Positions 10,801-18,756 of a stretch of DNA of 33,232 nt are shown here, piece after piece (the stretch's first letter is position 1; each line of letters begins with the position of its first letter). Under the pieces are notes generated by a model. It was given only the letters and a program-made list of their open reading frames with translations, was not told where the DNA came from and made no database searches. Origin of the DNA: Sedimentisphaerales bacterium (GTDB lineage: Bacteria > Planctomycetota > Phycisphaerae > Sedimentisphaerales > Anaerohalosphaeraceae); NCBI GenBank assembly GCA_028282905.1, contig JANQGW010000106.1, forward strand, positions 1-33,232, written 5' to 3'. The position numbers and the translations under genes were made by a program.

Positions 10801-11511
10801 ATGACACGAATAGTGACGATTTTGTTGTTAGCGGCGATAGTAACCCTGTCGGGCTGTCAGTTTTTTCAGGATCTTGGTGATAAAGTTACCGGTAAGTCCA
10901 AGGGAGAGATGACGGTTGCCGAGGAATCGGAAAAGGCCGCCCTGCAAAAGCAGATCGACAAAAAGTTCGAAAATCCCGTCGCGCATTACAAGCTGGGCGC
11001 TCTTTATCATGCCGATGGGCTGTATGACAAGGCCGAATATGAATATCGTACCGCATTGGGCTTTGACCCGGTTTATTACAAGGCGCAGGCGGCGATTGTG
11101 AAGGTCTTGCAGGACCGGGGCGAAGCGCCGCGCAGCAAGATGAGTGCGGATATTTACATGACGCAGGCAGCGGTTTCAGCGGAAGCGTCGATGCTGCTGG
11201 GCAAGGGCTTTCAGCAACAGCAATTAGACGAGTATGCTTTGAAATGTTACCAGCAGGCACAAACGCTGGCGCCGAATTCGGCGGTATTGTTTAAGCAGAT
11301 TGGCTATTACTACCTGGCCAAAGGCGACCAGGTGCGGGCCGAAGAAAACCTGCGACGCAGTTTTCAACTGGACCCGTATCAATCGGAAGTTGCCGGCGAA
11401 CTGGGACGCATGGGCGTGATGGTTCAGATTCCGAGAGAGCCGAAGAAGGATAAAGGCAACTGGCTGGACAGGCTGTGGAAAAAAGAAGAGGCCAAAGATC
11501 AGCAGGAGTAG
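10801..11511 (+). CDS. TPR-repeat lipoprotein
   Basis: A 236-residue protein with a signal peptide and lipobox LSGC (Cys19), hence an envelope lipoprotein. Two to three TPR units are visible: one around residues 60-92 (AHYKLGALYHADGLYDKAEYEYRTALGFDP, split here as AHYKLGALYHADGL then YDKAEYEYRTAL) and one around 140-200 (LDEYALKCYQQAQTLAPNSA and AKGDQVRAEENLRRSF). TPRs mediate protein-protein contacts. The C-terminus is highly charged (EPKKDKGNWLDRLWKKEEAK). GGAGG lies 6 nt before the ATG. It follows gyrB by 93 bp and may begin an envelope transcription unit with the next two genes. The partner is unknown. Confidence 0.8.
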   Translation: MTRIVTILLLAAIVTLSGCQFFQDLGDKVTGKSKGEMTVAEESEKAALQKQIDKKFENPVAHYKLGALYHADGLYDKAEYEYRTALGFDPVYYKAQAAIVKVLQDRGEAPRSKMSADIYMTQAAVSAEASMLLGKGFQQQQLDEYALKCYQQAQTLAPNSAVLFKQIGYYYLAKGDQVRAEENLRRSFQLDPYQSEVAGELGRMGVMVQIPREPKKDKGNWLDRLWKKEEAKDQQE

Positions 11512-11556
11512 CCGGCTTTTCTGTATCGAATTCAGTGATGTTTCAAAGGAGCAGGC

Positions 11557-12366
11557 ATGAGAAGTATCGCAGCGTTTTTTCGTCAGCTTCTGGCCGCGCC
11601 GTTTAAAATCCTGCTTTTTGTGCTGGGGTTCTTTCATGTTTTCCCCCCGTTTTTAGTGCGGATCATTTGGCGACTTGGTGGCGAAATTGACTATGCCACT
11701 CGGCTGATCGGTGCGATCGGTAAGAAGGATTTAGCGGCCGCCCGGAAGGAGGCGGAGGCGCTGCTGCAACAAACACGCGACAGCCGGATTGCCGCGACGA
11801 TCATTCTTTATGAATTCTATATTTGCCACAACGCCGAAGCGGTTCACAGATGGGTTATGCTGGCCGAGGAACTTGAATGCTCATGTTCCGAACTATTGTT
11901 GCAGGGAAAGCTGCTTCTATGTAACCGGATTGACGGTTATGAAGTTGAGGATATTGTCGGCCAAATCCTTTCGCGTAATGATTTGCCCATGAATTACACC
12001 TCGCTCGCTTATGCGGAGATGGCTGATAAACATATTGAAAATAAGCAGTGGGAGCAGGCGGACGAGATACTGGATCATGTTTTATCTATTGAAAACCATG
12101 CGATCAGTCACGGTCTGAAATGGATTACTGAGACGGCTCAGGGCAATCCCGAGAAAGGGCTGTCTCATTTGGAACAGTATCGAAAGGCGGGATTTGCTTC
12201 TTTTGTAACAGTCTTTGAGGCGGCGGGATATTATTACCTTGATGATTTAGATAAGGCCAAAGCATGTCTTTTGCGAGCAATGGATGAATATGGTGTGCCG
12301 AAAGACTATATCGCGTTTGTTAAGCCGGAACTGGCGTCGATGCTGGAAGAAGAGAGGGCGGCATGA
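11557..12366 (+). CDS. Membrane-anchored TPR-like protein, coupled to M50 protease gene
   Basis: A 269-residue protein of no family I recognise. The N-terminus (residues 5-45) holds a hydrophobic membrane segment, LLAAPFKILLFVLGFFHVF, and the rest is a chain of amphipathic helices resembling degenerate TPR/SEL repeats: AARKEAEALLQQ, WEQADEILDHVLSIE and LDDLDKAKACLLRAM. The stop codon overlaps the start of the M50 protease gene (ATGA at 12363-12366), so the two are translationally coupled and may act together, for instance as protease and substrate-recruiting partner. The ATG at 11557 has AAAGGAG upstream. Confidence 0.7.
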   Translation: MRSIAAFFRQLLAAPFKILLFVLGFFHVFPPFLVRIIWRLGGEIDYATRLIGAIGKKDLAAARKEAEALLQQTRDSRIAATIILYEFYICHNAEAVHRWVMLAEELECSCSELLLQGKLLLCNRIDGYEVEDIVGQILSRNDLPMNYTSLAYAEMADKHIENKQWEQADEILDHVLSIENHAISHGLKWITETAQGNPEKGLSHLEQYRKAGFASFVTVFEAAGYYYLDDLDKAKACLLRAMDEYGVPKDYIAFVKPELASMLEEERAA

Positions 12367-13391
12367 GTTTGCAAACAGCACTATTCTTTCTGCCCGGCTT
12401 TATCATTGGCCTGACGATCCATGAGGCGGCCCACGCTATATCGAGTAAGTGGCTGGGTGACCGATTGGCAGAAAAGCAGGGACGCATTACATTGAATCCA
12501 TTCAAACATTTGTCGCCATTGGGGACGGTTGTATTGTTTTGGCTGGGGTTTGGCTGGGGTAATCCGGTTCCGGTTAACCTGTATAACTTCAAAAATCCCA
12601 AACGGGATTATCTGCTGACTTCGCTGGCCGGGCCGTTGAGCAACTTGCTGTTATGTGTTATCGCATTGGCAATGCTATACTTGACAAACTGGATTGCAAA
12701 GCCGTTTTACGATCCGGCTATCCGGTGGATGGCCTGGAGCTATTATTGCCTGCGGTTCTTATGTGTGTCCACGCTTTATATCAACATGATTCTGGCAGTG
12801 GTGAACCTGATTCCAATTCCGCCGCTGGACGGCAGCAAGATCTGGCCGTGCCTGATTCCCGGGATGCGGCCAACGTATTCCGGAAAAATTATGTGGATGT
12901 GGATAGTTGTGTTGATCGTAATGATGAAAACCGGGGGCGTGAAACGCATTATTAATCCGGCGATCGACCTTATGCATACCTTAGTGCCAGGGGCACTTCA
13001 GAAACAGGTTGTGCGGCCGGAAACTTTTCCGGAAAACTTAGTTGCGCCGGATGACGCGGCAGTTTATGAATATGAAATCATCAAGTCCCCAAAGAGCTTT
13101 CATCTTTATTTTAAGCAGCAAGAGACCTGCCCGCCGAAGTTGCTGATACAGTGGGCTCATGAATATACGAAAACCCAGGGATTTCAGCCTTATGGCGAGA
13201 CTTCGGAGGCGTGGATTCCTGAACAGGAGGGGGACTGGTTTGGTTTGGCTTGGGGGAATTACTGGATTAACGACCGGCAGGATATTCTGGGCATAAAAAT
13301 AGAGTATTACCATGACCCCAATGAGCCTGAAGTTGAGGAGACAGCTTGGGGAACAATGAGTCTGTATATGAGTGAGCAGGCGGAAGAATGA
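12363..13391 (+). CDS. Site-2-type intramembrane metalloprotease (M50 family) with extra C-terminal domain
   Basis: A 342-residue integral membrane protein. The zinc motif HEAAH (H20, E21, H24) lies in the first helix and the third metal-ligand region NLIPIPPLDGSK (about 148-159, Asp156) in a later one, both diagnostic of M50B peptidases. At least four to five hydrophobic helices lie between residues 5 and 205. LAGPLSNLLL (near residue 91) is also typical. The last roughly 130 residues (about 212-342) form a soluble, acidic, aromatic-rich extension that I do not recognise. M50 proteases of this compact type lacking a PDZ domain cut membrane-anchored regulators. It is coupled by ATGA overlap to the upstream TPR-like gene. 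Confidence 0.88.
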   Translation: MSLQTALFFLPGFIIGLTIHEAAHAISSKWLGDRLAEKQGRITLNPFKHLSPLGTVVLFWLGFGWGNPVPVNLYNFKNPKRDYLLTSLAGPLSNLLLCVIALAMLYLTNWIAKPFYDPAIRWMAWSYYCLRFLCVSTLYINMILAVVNLIPIPPLDGSKIWPCLIPGMRPTYSGKIMWMWIVVLIVMMKTGGVKRIINPAIDLMHTLVPGALQKQVVRPETFPENLVAPDDAAVYEYEIIKSPKSFHLYFKQQETCPPKLLIQWAHEYTKTQGFQPYGETSEAWIPEQEGDWFGLAWGNYWINDRQDILGIKIEYYHDPNEPEVEETAWGTMSLYMSEQAEE

Positions 13392-13404
13392 TTTGGGAGT
13401 ATAG

Positions 13405-13432
13405 TTGATTTTTGTGAATCGATCTATACAAT
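13405..13432 (+). promoter_or_regulatory. Candidate sigma70-type promoter for the lpoB-like gene
   Basis: TTGATT at 13405-13410 and TACAAT at 13427-13432 with a 16-nt spacer, about 140 nt upstream of the lpoB-like ATG. A second TATAAT at 13514-13519 lacks a good -35. The unit before it ends at 13391. Confidence 0.35.
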
Positions 13433-13570
13433 ATATATAACAGTTAGATTTGTTATGCCGCTGGGATTTTATCGGCAATGGTGCTGAATAAAACCGGCGG
13501 TGTGGAGATTACATATAATACAAGTTTTCAGAATCGGGCTGTTTAACGGCCCTTACGAAAGGAGTGCAAC

Positions 13571-14185
13571 ATGAAGAAGAGCATTTTACTGTGCGTTGCG
13601 GTTGTCATTACATTGGCGGGCTGTCAAAGCTCGAAGGTGGAAAACATTGACATGGTGAATGATGACGGCAAGGCTGTGATGGGGCTGGATTATCGTGATT
13701 TTGACCAGGCGGCCGCCGCGATGGTCAGTTCGCTGGTTCGCTCCGGTTCGCTGAACAAAAAAGACGGCAGCCGGTATGTGGTGGCGACCGGGCGGATTAT
13801 CAATGATACCATGCAGCGGATTGATACCGACCAGTTGATGGCCAAGGTCGAGCAGGAACTGATGAACAGCGGCCAGGTGGCAATGACCTCGGCGGTTGGC
13901 GACAAGGCCGCGACGTCAATGGTCTATGAAACACGGGACTTGCGGGATTCTGAGCATGCCGATGAGTTTCAGGACAGCACCCTGCCGGCTAAGCGTCAGT
14001 TAATCGCGCCGGAATTGAGCATTTCAGGCAAAATCCTGCAGCGCAACGTCAAATACGGCAGCAACAAGCAGCAGGTTGAGTATTACTTCCAATTGCGCGT
14101 GACCGATCTGGCGACGGGCTTGAGATTCTGGCAGGAAGAAAAAATCATCGGCAAACGCGGTTCCGACAAAATGGTATCATGGTAG
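13571..14185 (+). CDS. LpoB-like outer-membrane lipoprotein (PBP activator family)
   Basis: A 204-residue lipoprotein with lipobox LAGC (the Cys in ITLAGCQSS). The mature part has the LpoB/CsgG-like arrangement: YRDFDQAAAAMVSSLVRSG, then YVVATGRIINDTMQRIDTD (in the family, a strand followed by N-D-T), then a helix AKVEQELMNSGQV, and near the end the block LRVTDLATGLRFWQEEKII, which matches the LpoB C-terminal part. In enterobacteria LpoB activates penicillin-binding protein 1B, but in distant phyla the role is unproven. GAAAGGAG lies just before the ATG. The next gene encodes a protein with a related fold, so the pair may act together at the outer membrane. Confidence 0.75.
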   Translation: MKKSILLCVAVVITLAGCQSSKVENIDMVNDDGKAVMGLDYRDFDQAAAAMVSSLVRSGSLNKKDGSRYVVATGRIINDTMQRIDTDQLMAKVEQELMNSGQVAMTSAVGDKAATSMVYETRDLRDSEHADEFQDSTLPAKRQLIAPELSISGKILQRNVKYGSNKQQVEYYFQLRVTDLATGLRFWQEEKIIGKRGSDKMVSW

Positions 14186-14215
14186 AGTTAAGTCAAAAAT
14201 CAAAAAGTAAAATTG

Positions 14216-14273
14216 TGGAATCGCCTTCGGCGATGCTGTTTGAATAGATTCCTCGGCTGCGCTCGGAATGACA
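14216..14273. repeat. Dispersed palindromic repeat, copy 2
   Basis: A 58-bp copy of the element at 8142: begins TGGAATCGCCTTCGGCGATG and ends GCTCGGAATGACA. The inner inverted repeats are kept (CGCCTTCGGCG is a near-perfect hairpin). The A-rich run just before it (AAAAATCAAAAAGTAAAATT) resembles the flank of copy 1. Confidence 0.75.
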
Positions 14274-14343
14274 AACTGATGTTCTGAATGATGTAGGGCG
14301 GAGGTTTCGAGTTTAACGAAAACTTTTTTCGAAGGGGAGCAAT

Positions 14344-15657
14344 ATGAAAAAGACGATTTTTATTGCAATGCTGATCAGTCTTATCGGTAGCGTTTTTGCG
14401 GCCTCCTCTGTGGAGCGGACTGTTAAAGGTGTTGGCAAAACCCGCCAGCAGGCCGTCAAAAACGCACTTTATGAAGCGGTCGGTCAGGTGCAGGGCGTGA
14501 CGGTGACCTCCGGAGTCGCGACGTCAGCGGCAGCAGTTGGCAGTATTGACGTGACGCGCGAAGAGGTCGATAAGTCGATCGAGATGGAGAGCATCTCCGT
14601 CCGAGGCCAAAGCGATATCAGTCTCGTACAGGCCGAGGGACTGGTCAAGTCGTATGAAGTGATTGAGGAAAAACAGGCTGACGACGGGACATGGCAGGTG
14701 ACGGTAAAAGTGCAGGTCTATGACTATGAGTCACCGGTAGCATCCAACAAATCTACTTTGGCCGTATGGGCTTTTGAAATTCCAGTTCAGCCGTGCATGT
14801 TTGGCGACGTGCGGGTGGCTCCTAACGAGGTACACCGGCAGTTTGTCCAGCGAATGACAACTCTGCTGCGTGACAGCGGACGGTTTAACCTGCTGGACCG
14901 AACGCATGACCAAGCGTTTCGCGAAGAACGCAACATTATGAAGTCAGACGATACCGGAACGGCTCAAAAGGCCTGGCTGAAGAATGTCGAAGGGGCCGAT
15001 TACTTGGTGACAGGGCGTATTCGTCGGTTTGAAATTACAACCGAGGTTAAACCACTGCCGACTACCGGTATTCGCAGTGAAGAGTTTCGAGGCTATTTTG
15101 TCGCTGAGCTTCAGCTTTTAGTGCCTGCGACACGGCAGGTGGCCTATTCGCATGAATACCGGATGAAGCTGAAACACCCGGAAATCAAGGCGTTAGCGGA
15201 AGATTGGCGGCGAGACGAACGGGATTTTGACCAGATTAAGGACACTTTTATGGATTTGGCGGCTCACCAGGTGGTTGAGGATGTGCTCAACGACTTGTCG
15301 CCTGTACGGGTGGCTGTGGCCGGAGCGGACGGGCTGATTCTGGATCAGGGCGGAAGCCGTATGAAACCCGGCTGTCTGTATGAGGTTTTTGCCGCCGGGC
15401 AGACCATTCGTGATCCCCAGACAAAAGAATTACTTGGCAAGGCTGAAAATAAGGTGGCGACCTTAAGAGTGACGCGGGTTCTGCCGAAATTCAGTTATGC
15501 CGAGTTTGTCGATGGGTTCACCGACAAACTCAAGGCCGGTCAGGTTTGTCGGCTGCACCCGGCTTCGAAGATTTTTAAGGCACAGGAACCGGAGGGCGGC
15601 ATGAAAAGCCGGATCGAACGAACCGGCTCCGGCGGCGTCCGCCTGCCGTTCGATTAG
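14344..15657 (+). CDS. FlgT/CsgG-like periplasmic protein
   Basis: A 437-residue secreted protein: signal peptide MKKTIFIAMLISLIGSVFAA without a lipobox Cys. Three regions can be seen. The first (about residues 22-130) begins VERTVKGVGKTRQQAVKNAL, as in the N-terminal domain of FlgT, a flagellar outer-ring protein, and LPP20-like proteins. The second (about 160-310) resembles CsgG/TolB-N folds: FVQRMTTLLRDSGRFNLLDR, then EGADYLVTGRIRRFE. The third (about 330-420) is a small beta domain like FlgT_C. No flagellar genes are in the window, so the role may be general envelope assembly. It follows the LpoB-like gene and a repeat, with GAAGGGGAG before the ATG. Confidence 0.7.
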   Translation: MKKTIFIAMLISLIGSVFAASSVERTVKGVGKTRQQAVKNALYEAVGQVQGVTVTSGVATSAAAVGSIDVTREEVDKSIEMESISVRGQSDISLVQAEGLVKSYEVIEEKQADDGTWQVTVKVQVYDYESPVASNKSTLAVWAFEIPVQPCMFGDVRVAPNEVHRQFVQRMTTLLRDSGRFNLLDRTHDQAFREERNIMKSDDTGTAQKAWLKNVEGADYLVTGRIRRFEITTEVKPLPTTGIRSEEFRGYFVAELQLLVPATRQVAYSHEYRMKLKHPEIKALAEDWRRDERDFDQIKDTFMDLAAHQVVEDVLNDLSPVRVAVAGADGLILDQGGSRMKPGCLYEVFAAGQTIRDPQTKELLGKAENKVATLRVTRVLPKFSYAEFVDGFTDKLKAGQVCRLHPASKIFKAQEPEGGMKSRIERTGSGGVRLPFD

Positions 15658-15674
15658 AACATCGTGTCTTTTCC

Positions 15675-15753
15675 GGGTGGCATTCCCTTGCGAAGCAAGG
15701 GGATGGATGATATCGTGGGACCACCCCTTTGAGCAAGCTCAAAAGGGTGCCAC
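15675..15753. repeat. Compound palindromic intergenic repeat
   Basis: Two hairpins lie between GGGTGGCA (15675) and GTGCCAC (15747-15753). The first is CCCTTGC-GAA-GCAAGGG at 15685-15701. The second is CCCTTTGAGC-AA-GCTCAAAAGGG at 15725-15747. The high-quality stems with no T-run fit an extragenic repeat rather than a terminator. Confidence 0.6.
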
Positions 15754-15791
15754 TCAATTTAGAAGCAGCGAATATGGCAAACTGATTATAC

Positions 15792-15816
15792 AGGCCCGTT
15801 TTACGGGCCTTTTTTG
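15792..15816 (+). terminator. Intrinsic terminator after the FlgT-like gene
   Basis: AGGCCCG-tttta-CGGGCCT stem (7 bp) followed directly by T6. It sits 135 bp after the FlgT/CsgG-like stop codon and before ftsY, so it separates the two transcription units. Confidence 0.85.
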
Positions 15817-15846
15817 TTAGTTTAGGGCAAACAAGGGCGGTTCGGC

Positions 15847-15889
15847 TTGCATTTTCGCGTAATTATGCGATACTTTCCGGCATTATAAT
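15847..15889 (+). promoter_or_regulatory. Candidate promoter region for ftsY
   Basis: TTGCAT (15847-15852) and GATACT (15869-15874) with a 16-nt spacer; also a perfect TATAAT at 15884-15889 but with no good -35. Either would start transcription 25-40 nt upstream of the ftsY ATG. Which one is used is unclear. Confidence 0.4.
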
Positions 15890-15918
15890 TGTGAATAACC
15901 AGTGATTTTGGAGTCAAC

Positions 15919-16842
15919 ATGGGACTTTTTAGTAAAACAGTCAGCTATTTAAAAGAACATCTGGGAAAGACCCGCCAGAAAATCGCCAGCAGTCTGTCAT
16001 CGATCCTGACGCTGGGGCGGGATATCGATGATGATTTGCTGGATGAACTGGAAGAAACGCTCATTAGCGATGATATTGGCGTCGAAACCACTGACCGACT
16101 GATTGAAGATTTGCGCAGTGCCTATAAAAAAGGACAAATCAAGAAAACGGACGATATTTTACCCTTTTTAAAGGAACACATGAAGACCTACTGGCCGGAG
16201 CAGGATCGACAGCTCAATACCGCCGCATCCGGACCGACGGTGATTCTGGTTGCGGGGATTAACGGCTCCGGCAAGACCACCAGCATCGCAAAACTGGCTT
16301 ATATGCTAAATAAATCGGGCAAAAAGGTCATTGTTGCCGCCTGTGACACATTTCGGGCAGCCGCAGTTGAGCAGCTGACCATCTGGTCGGAACGCATCGG
16401 TGTGCAAATTGTCAAGCACAAGTCCGGCGCCGATCCGGCGGCGGTTGCTTATGATGCCGTGCAGGCAGCGGCGGCGCGGGATGTGGACTATCTTATTTTA
16501 GACACCGCCGGTCGCCTTCATACGCAAAAGCATTTGATGGAAGAACTTACGAAAATTCGTAAGGTCATCACCAAGCATATTCCGGACGCGCCGCACGAGG
16601 TGATTCTCGTCGTGGACGGCACGACCGGGCAAAACGCGATTATGCAGGCCAAAATGTTTACCGAGGCGATTCAGGTGACAGGTATTTTCCTGGCCAAGCT
16701 CGACGGCACCGCCCGCGGCGGTATTGTCATCGCCATCAAGGATATGCTCGATATCCCGGTCAAATTCGTCGGCCTCGGCGAAACCCCGGAAGATATCGCC
16801 GAATTCGACCCGGAAGAGTTCGTCGAAGCGTTGTTTAATTAG
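15919..16842 (+). CDS. ftsY: Signal recognition particle receptor FtsY
   Basis: A 307-residue SRP GTPase, receptor for ribosome-nascent chain-SRP complexes at the inner membrane. The N domain occupies about residues 1-100 (DDDLLDELEETLISDDIGVE). The G domain has Walker A/G1 GINGSGKTTS (near 113), the insertion-box region CDTFRAAAVEQL, G3 DTAGRLHT (near 195) and G4 region AKLDGTARGG (near 259), ending FGL-type VKFVGLGETPEDIAEFDPEEF. It lacks the long acidic A domain of E. coli FtsY, and its short form is common elsewhere. It appears monocistronic, with terminator upstream and a long noncoding gap downstream. Confidence 0.96.
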   Translation: MGLFSKTVSYLKEHLGKTRQKIASSLSSILTLGRDIDDDLLDELEETLISDDIGVETTDRLIEDLRSAYKKGQIKKTDDILPFLKEHMKTYWPEQDRQLNTAASGPTVILVAGINGSGKTTSIAKLAYMLNKSGKKVIVAACDTFRAAAVEQLTIWSERIGVQIVKHKSGADPAAVAYDAVQAAAARDVDYLILDTAGRLHTQKHLMEELTKIRKVITKHIPDAPHEVILVVDGTTGQNAIMQAKMFTEAIQVTGIFLAKLDGTARGGIVIAIKDMLDIPVKFVGLGETPEDIAEFDPEEFVEALFN

Positions 16843-16860
16843 TTGCCAAAAACAGAAAAC

Positions 16861-16887
16861 CACGGATTACACGGATTGTCACGGATT
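16861..16887. repeat. Short tandem repeat of CACGGATT
   Basis: CACGGATT occurs three times at 16861-16868, 16870-16877 and 16880-16887, spaced by 1-2 nt, right after ftsY. The wider text (CCACGGATTACACGGATT) is like a widespread extragenic bacterial repeat. Confidence 0.6.
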
Positions 16888-17049
16888 CATAAGTTATTTA
16901 ATTAAAAAGAGTTGTCATCTAATAACTAAATTATATACTAAAATGTTAAACAAATAGTATTTTAAGCTGTGTGTTAGAATTGCTCTCCTGTTTACATGCC
17001 GTTTTTGTGCTCTGGGGGACATTTTTGAGAGTCCGTGTTTTTATAACCC

Positions 17050-17077
17050 TTGACAATGCTGTTAGTTAGGCTATAAT
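17050..17077 (+). promoter_or_regulatory. Consensus sigma70 promoter upstream of the nusA leader
   Basis: Perfect TTGACA at 17050-17055 and perfect TATAAT at 17072-17077 with a 16-nt spacer. The predicted start is near 17084. It is the best-matching promoter in the window and drives the leader/small RNA and, by read-through, probably the nusA operon. Confidence 0.85.
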
Positions 17078-17120
17078 GGGCCGTTTTATAGATTAAACTA
17101 CTGTTGAAAAGGACGTAGCA

Positions 17121-17159
17121 ATGTTTGTATTAGGAAAAGTAAGTCGTGCATTTGCATAG
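17121..17159 (+). CDS. Possible 12-residue leader peptide
   Basis: ATG at 17121 reads 12 codons to TAG, giving MFVLGKVSRAFA. It is preceded by AAAAGGACG, the same ribosome-site context that precedes nusA. No run of one codon is present that would point to classical attenuation. Could be chance. Confidence 0.25.
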   Translation: MFVLGKVSRAFA

Positions 17160-17343
17160 GGTTACAATGGATTGTGCCGCCGGGGGGTCGATGCGCAGGC
17201 TTCTTTTGAATGATAGGTGCTCTTTCGAGACTTGGCAGAACGGGTTTTTCGGAGAGGGTCGAATGAAATAGGGATTGAACACAATCTGTTCCATCCGATT
17301 CGGTCATCCGATGACCGGATCTGTTGTATTTCTGTTGAGTTGA

Positions 17344-17373
17344 AGTGGCCACCCGTCAGGGTCCACTTTTTTT
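17344..17373 (+). terminator. Intrinsic terminator in the nusA leader
   Basis: AGTGG-cc-ACCC-GTCA-GGGT-CCACT, a 9-bp stem with a 2-nt bulge, followed by T7. It stands 108 nt upstream of the nusA ATG, between the consensus promoter and the gene. A second small hairpin TTGCCT-TTTCGG-AGGCAA follows at 17375-17392. Confidence 0.75.
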
Positions 17374-17481
17374 ATTGCCTTTTCGGAGGCAACGTTATCG
17401 ATGAGCTAAAACAATGAATGATCGCCGATTCGGTGGCCGCTTTGGAACGGCACGGTGATCAACAGTTAGGAAAAGGACGAG

Positions 17482-18690
17482 ATGAATCAGGAATTGATCA
17501 GGATTATTGAGAACATCGCCCGGGACAAGAATATTGACAAAGAGTCGATTTTCCAGGATCTGGAGGCAGCGATGGTATCGGCGGCGCGTAAGCATTTCGG
17601 TATTCAGCACAATACCGAGGTTGAAGTAGCGGTGCATCTTGACCGCGCGACCGGTGATATCCGTGCGTTTAAGGACGAAGTGGAAATTGATATTCGGCAA
17701 CTCGGCCGGATTCCCGCACAGACTGCCAAGCAGGTGATGATCCAGAAGATCAAAGCTGATGAGCGTGACAGTATCTTTACCGAATATATCCAGCGCAAGG
17801 GAGAGATTGTCAACGGCATTGCCGGCCGGTTCGAAGGCGGCTCGCTGATTGTTAACCTCGAAAACCGCGTCGAAGCGGTCATGCCCAAGAGCGAACAGAT
17901 CACCGGTGCCAGCCACCATCCGGGTGAGCGTGTGCGGGCGATGATTTTAGACGTTCGAGAGCAGTCTAACCAGATTAAGATTGTCCTGTCCCGGACACAT
18001 CCGGATTTCATCCGCAAACTGTTCGATCAGGAAGTGCCGGAAGTAGCCGAAGGGATTATCAGTATCAAGTCTCTGTCGCGTGAAGCGGGGTATCGCACCA
18101 AGATTGCTGTGGATACGATGGACGACAAGGTTGATCCGGTCGGTGCCTGTGTCGGTGTTCGCGGCAGCCGAATTCGCAACATTGTCGATGAACTCGGTGG
18201 CGAAAAGATTGATATCGTCCGCTGGAGCGATTCGTCGCAGGTGCTGATTGCCAATGCCCTGATGCCCGCGAAGGTTAGTGAAATTGCGATTTGTTTTGAA
18301 CTGGGTCGGGCGACTGTTGTTGTGACTGAAGACCAGTTATCGCTGGCCATCGGCAAACACGGCCAGAATGTCCGGCTGGCGGCCCGGCTGACCGGCTGGG
18401 ATATCGACATCCTGACACCGAAGGAATACAACAAGGAAGTGGACCGGCTGGATGCCTGCCTCAAAGCTATCGAAGGCATTGACGACAGCTTTACCGACAA
18501 ATTGCTGGCACTGGGTATTATTTCGGTGCTGGACCTGGAAGAAGTGGGTGTCGAGCCGCTGGTCGAAGAGCTGGAAGTTGAAGAAACACTTGCTCAGCAG
18601 ATTATTACGGCTGCGGAAGAGGCGGCCAAAAAGGCCGCTGCCGAAAGCACCGCGGCGAAAGAACTGCTGGATCAGGAAAAGAAAAAATAA
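17482..18690 (+). CDS. nusA: Transcription termination/antitermination factor NusA
   Basis: A 402-residue RNA polymerase-associated factor. Order of domains: N-terminal RNAP-binding domain (residues about 1-125, starting MNQELIRIIENIARDKNIDK), S1 domain (about 130-200), KH1 with GVRGSRIRNIVDELGGEKID (near 223), KH2 with IGKHGQNVRLAARLTGWDID (near 288), and a single C-terminal helix-hairpin-helix-like unit (about 335-385), followed by a short charged tail. E. coli NusA has two such C-terminal repeats, so this is the shorter type. AAAAGGACGAG precedes the ATG. It leads the nusA-infB-rbfA cluster found in most bacteria; rimP, normally before nusA, is absent here. Confidence 0.97.
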   Translation: MNQELIRIIENIARDKNIDKESIFQDLEAAMVSAARKHFGIQHNTEVEVAVHLDRATGDIRAFKDEVEIDIRQLGRIPAQTAKQVMIQKIKADERDSIFTEYIQRKGEIVNGIAGRFEGGSLIVNLENRVEAVMPKSEQITGASHHPGERVRAMILDVREQSNQIKIVLSRTHPDFIRKLFDQEVPEVAEGIISIKSLSREAGYRTKIAVDTMDDKVDPVGACVGVRGSRIRNIVDELGGEKIDIVRWSDSSQVLIANALMPAKVSEIAICFELGRATVVVTEDQLSLAIGKHGQNVRLAARLTGWDIDILTPKEYNKEVDRLDACLKAIEGIDDSFTDKLLALGIISVLDLEEVGVEPLVEELEVEETLAQQIITAAEEAAKKAAAESTAAKELLDQEKKK

Positions 18691-18756
18691 TCAAATGGCG
18701 GAAACTCCGCCGGCGTCGAGCGGTAATGCTCAAATAATATTTTTAGGGAGATGGTT

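Larger units (their letters stand above)
17084..17373 (+). ncRNA. Candidate small RNA or attenuated leader of the nusA operon
   Basis: About 290 nt lie between a perfect promoter and an intrinsic terminator, with no substantial ORF. Visible structure includes ACAAT-GG-ATTGT (17166-17177), GAAC..GTTC, and a strong hairpin GATTCGGTCAT-CCG-ATGACCGGATC (17297-17321). A 12-codon ORF with a good ribosome site lies near the 5' end (17121-17159). I looked for SRP RNA, RNase P, tmRNA and 6S signatures and saw none. Either it is an independent structured RNA, or it is the 5' leader of nusA with a terminator acting as attenuator. The sequence between 16888 and 17049 holds nothing I can name. Confidence 0.45.

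Noticed and set aside
15685..15747. Hairpins read as terminators
   Set aside because: No T-run follows; the true terminator is at 15792-15816.
17084..17373. SRP RNA, tmRNA, RNase P RNA or 6S RNA in the nusA leader
   Set aside because: None of the signature motifs (for example GGAAGGAAGCAGCC-like SRP text, GAGGAAAGTC of RNase P, or a tRNA-like end) is visible.
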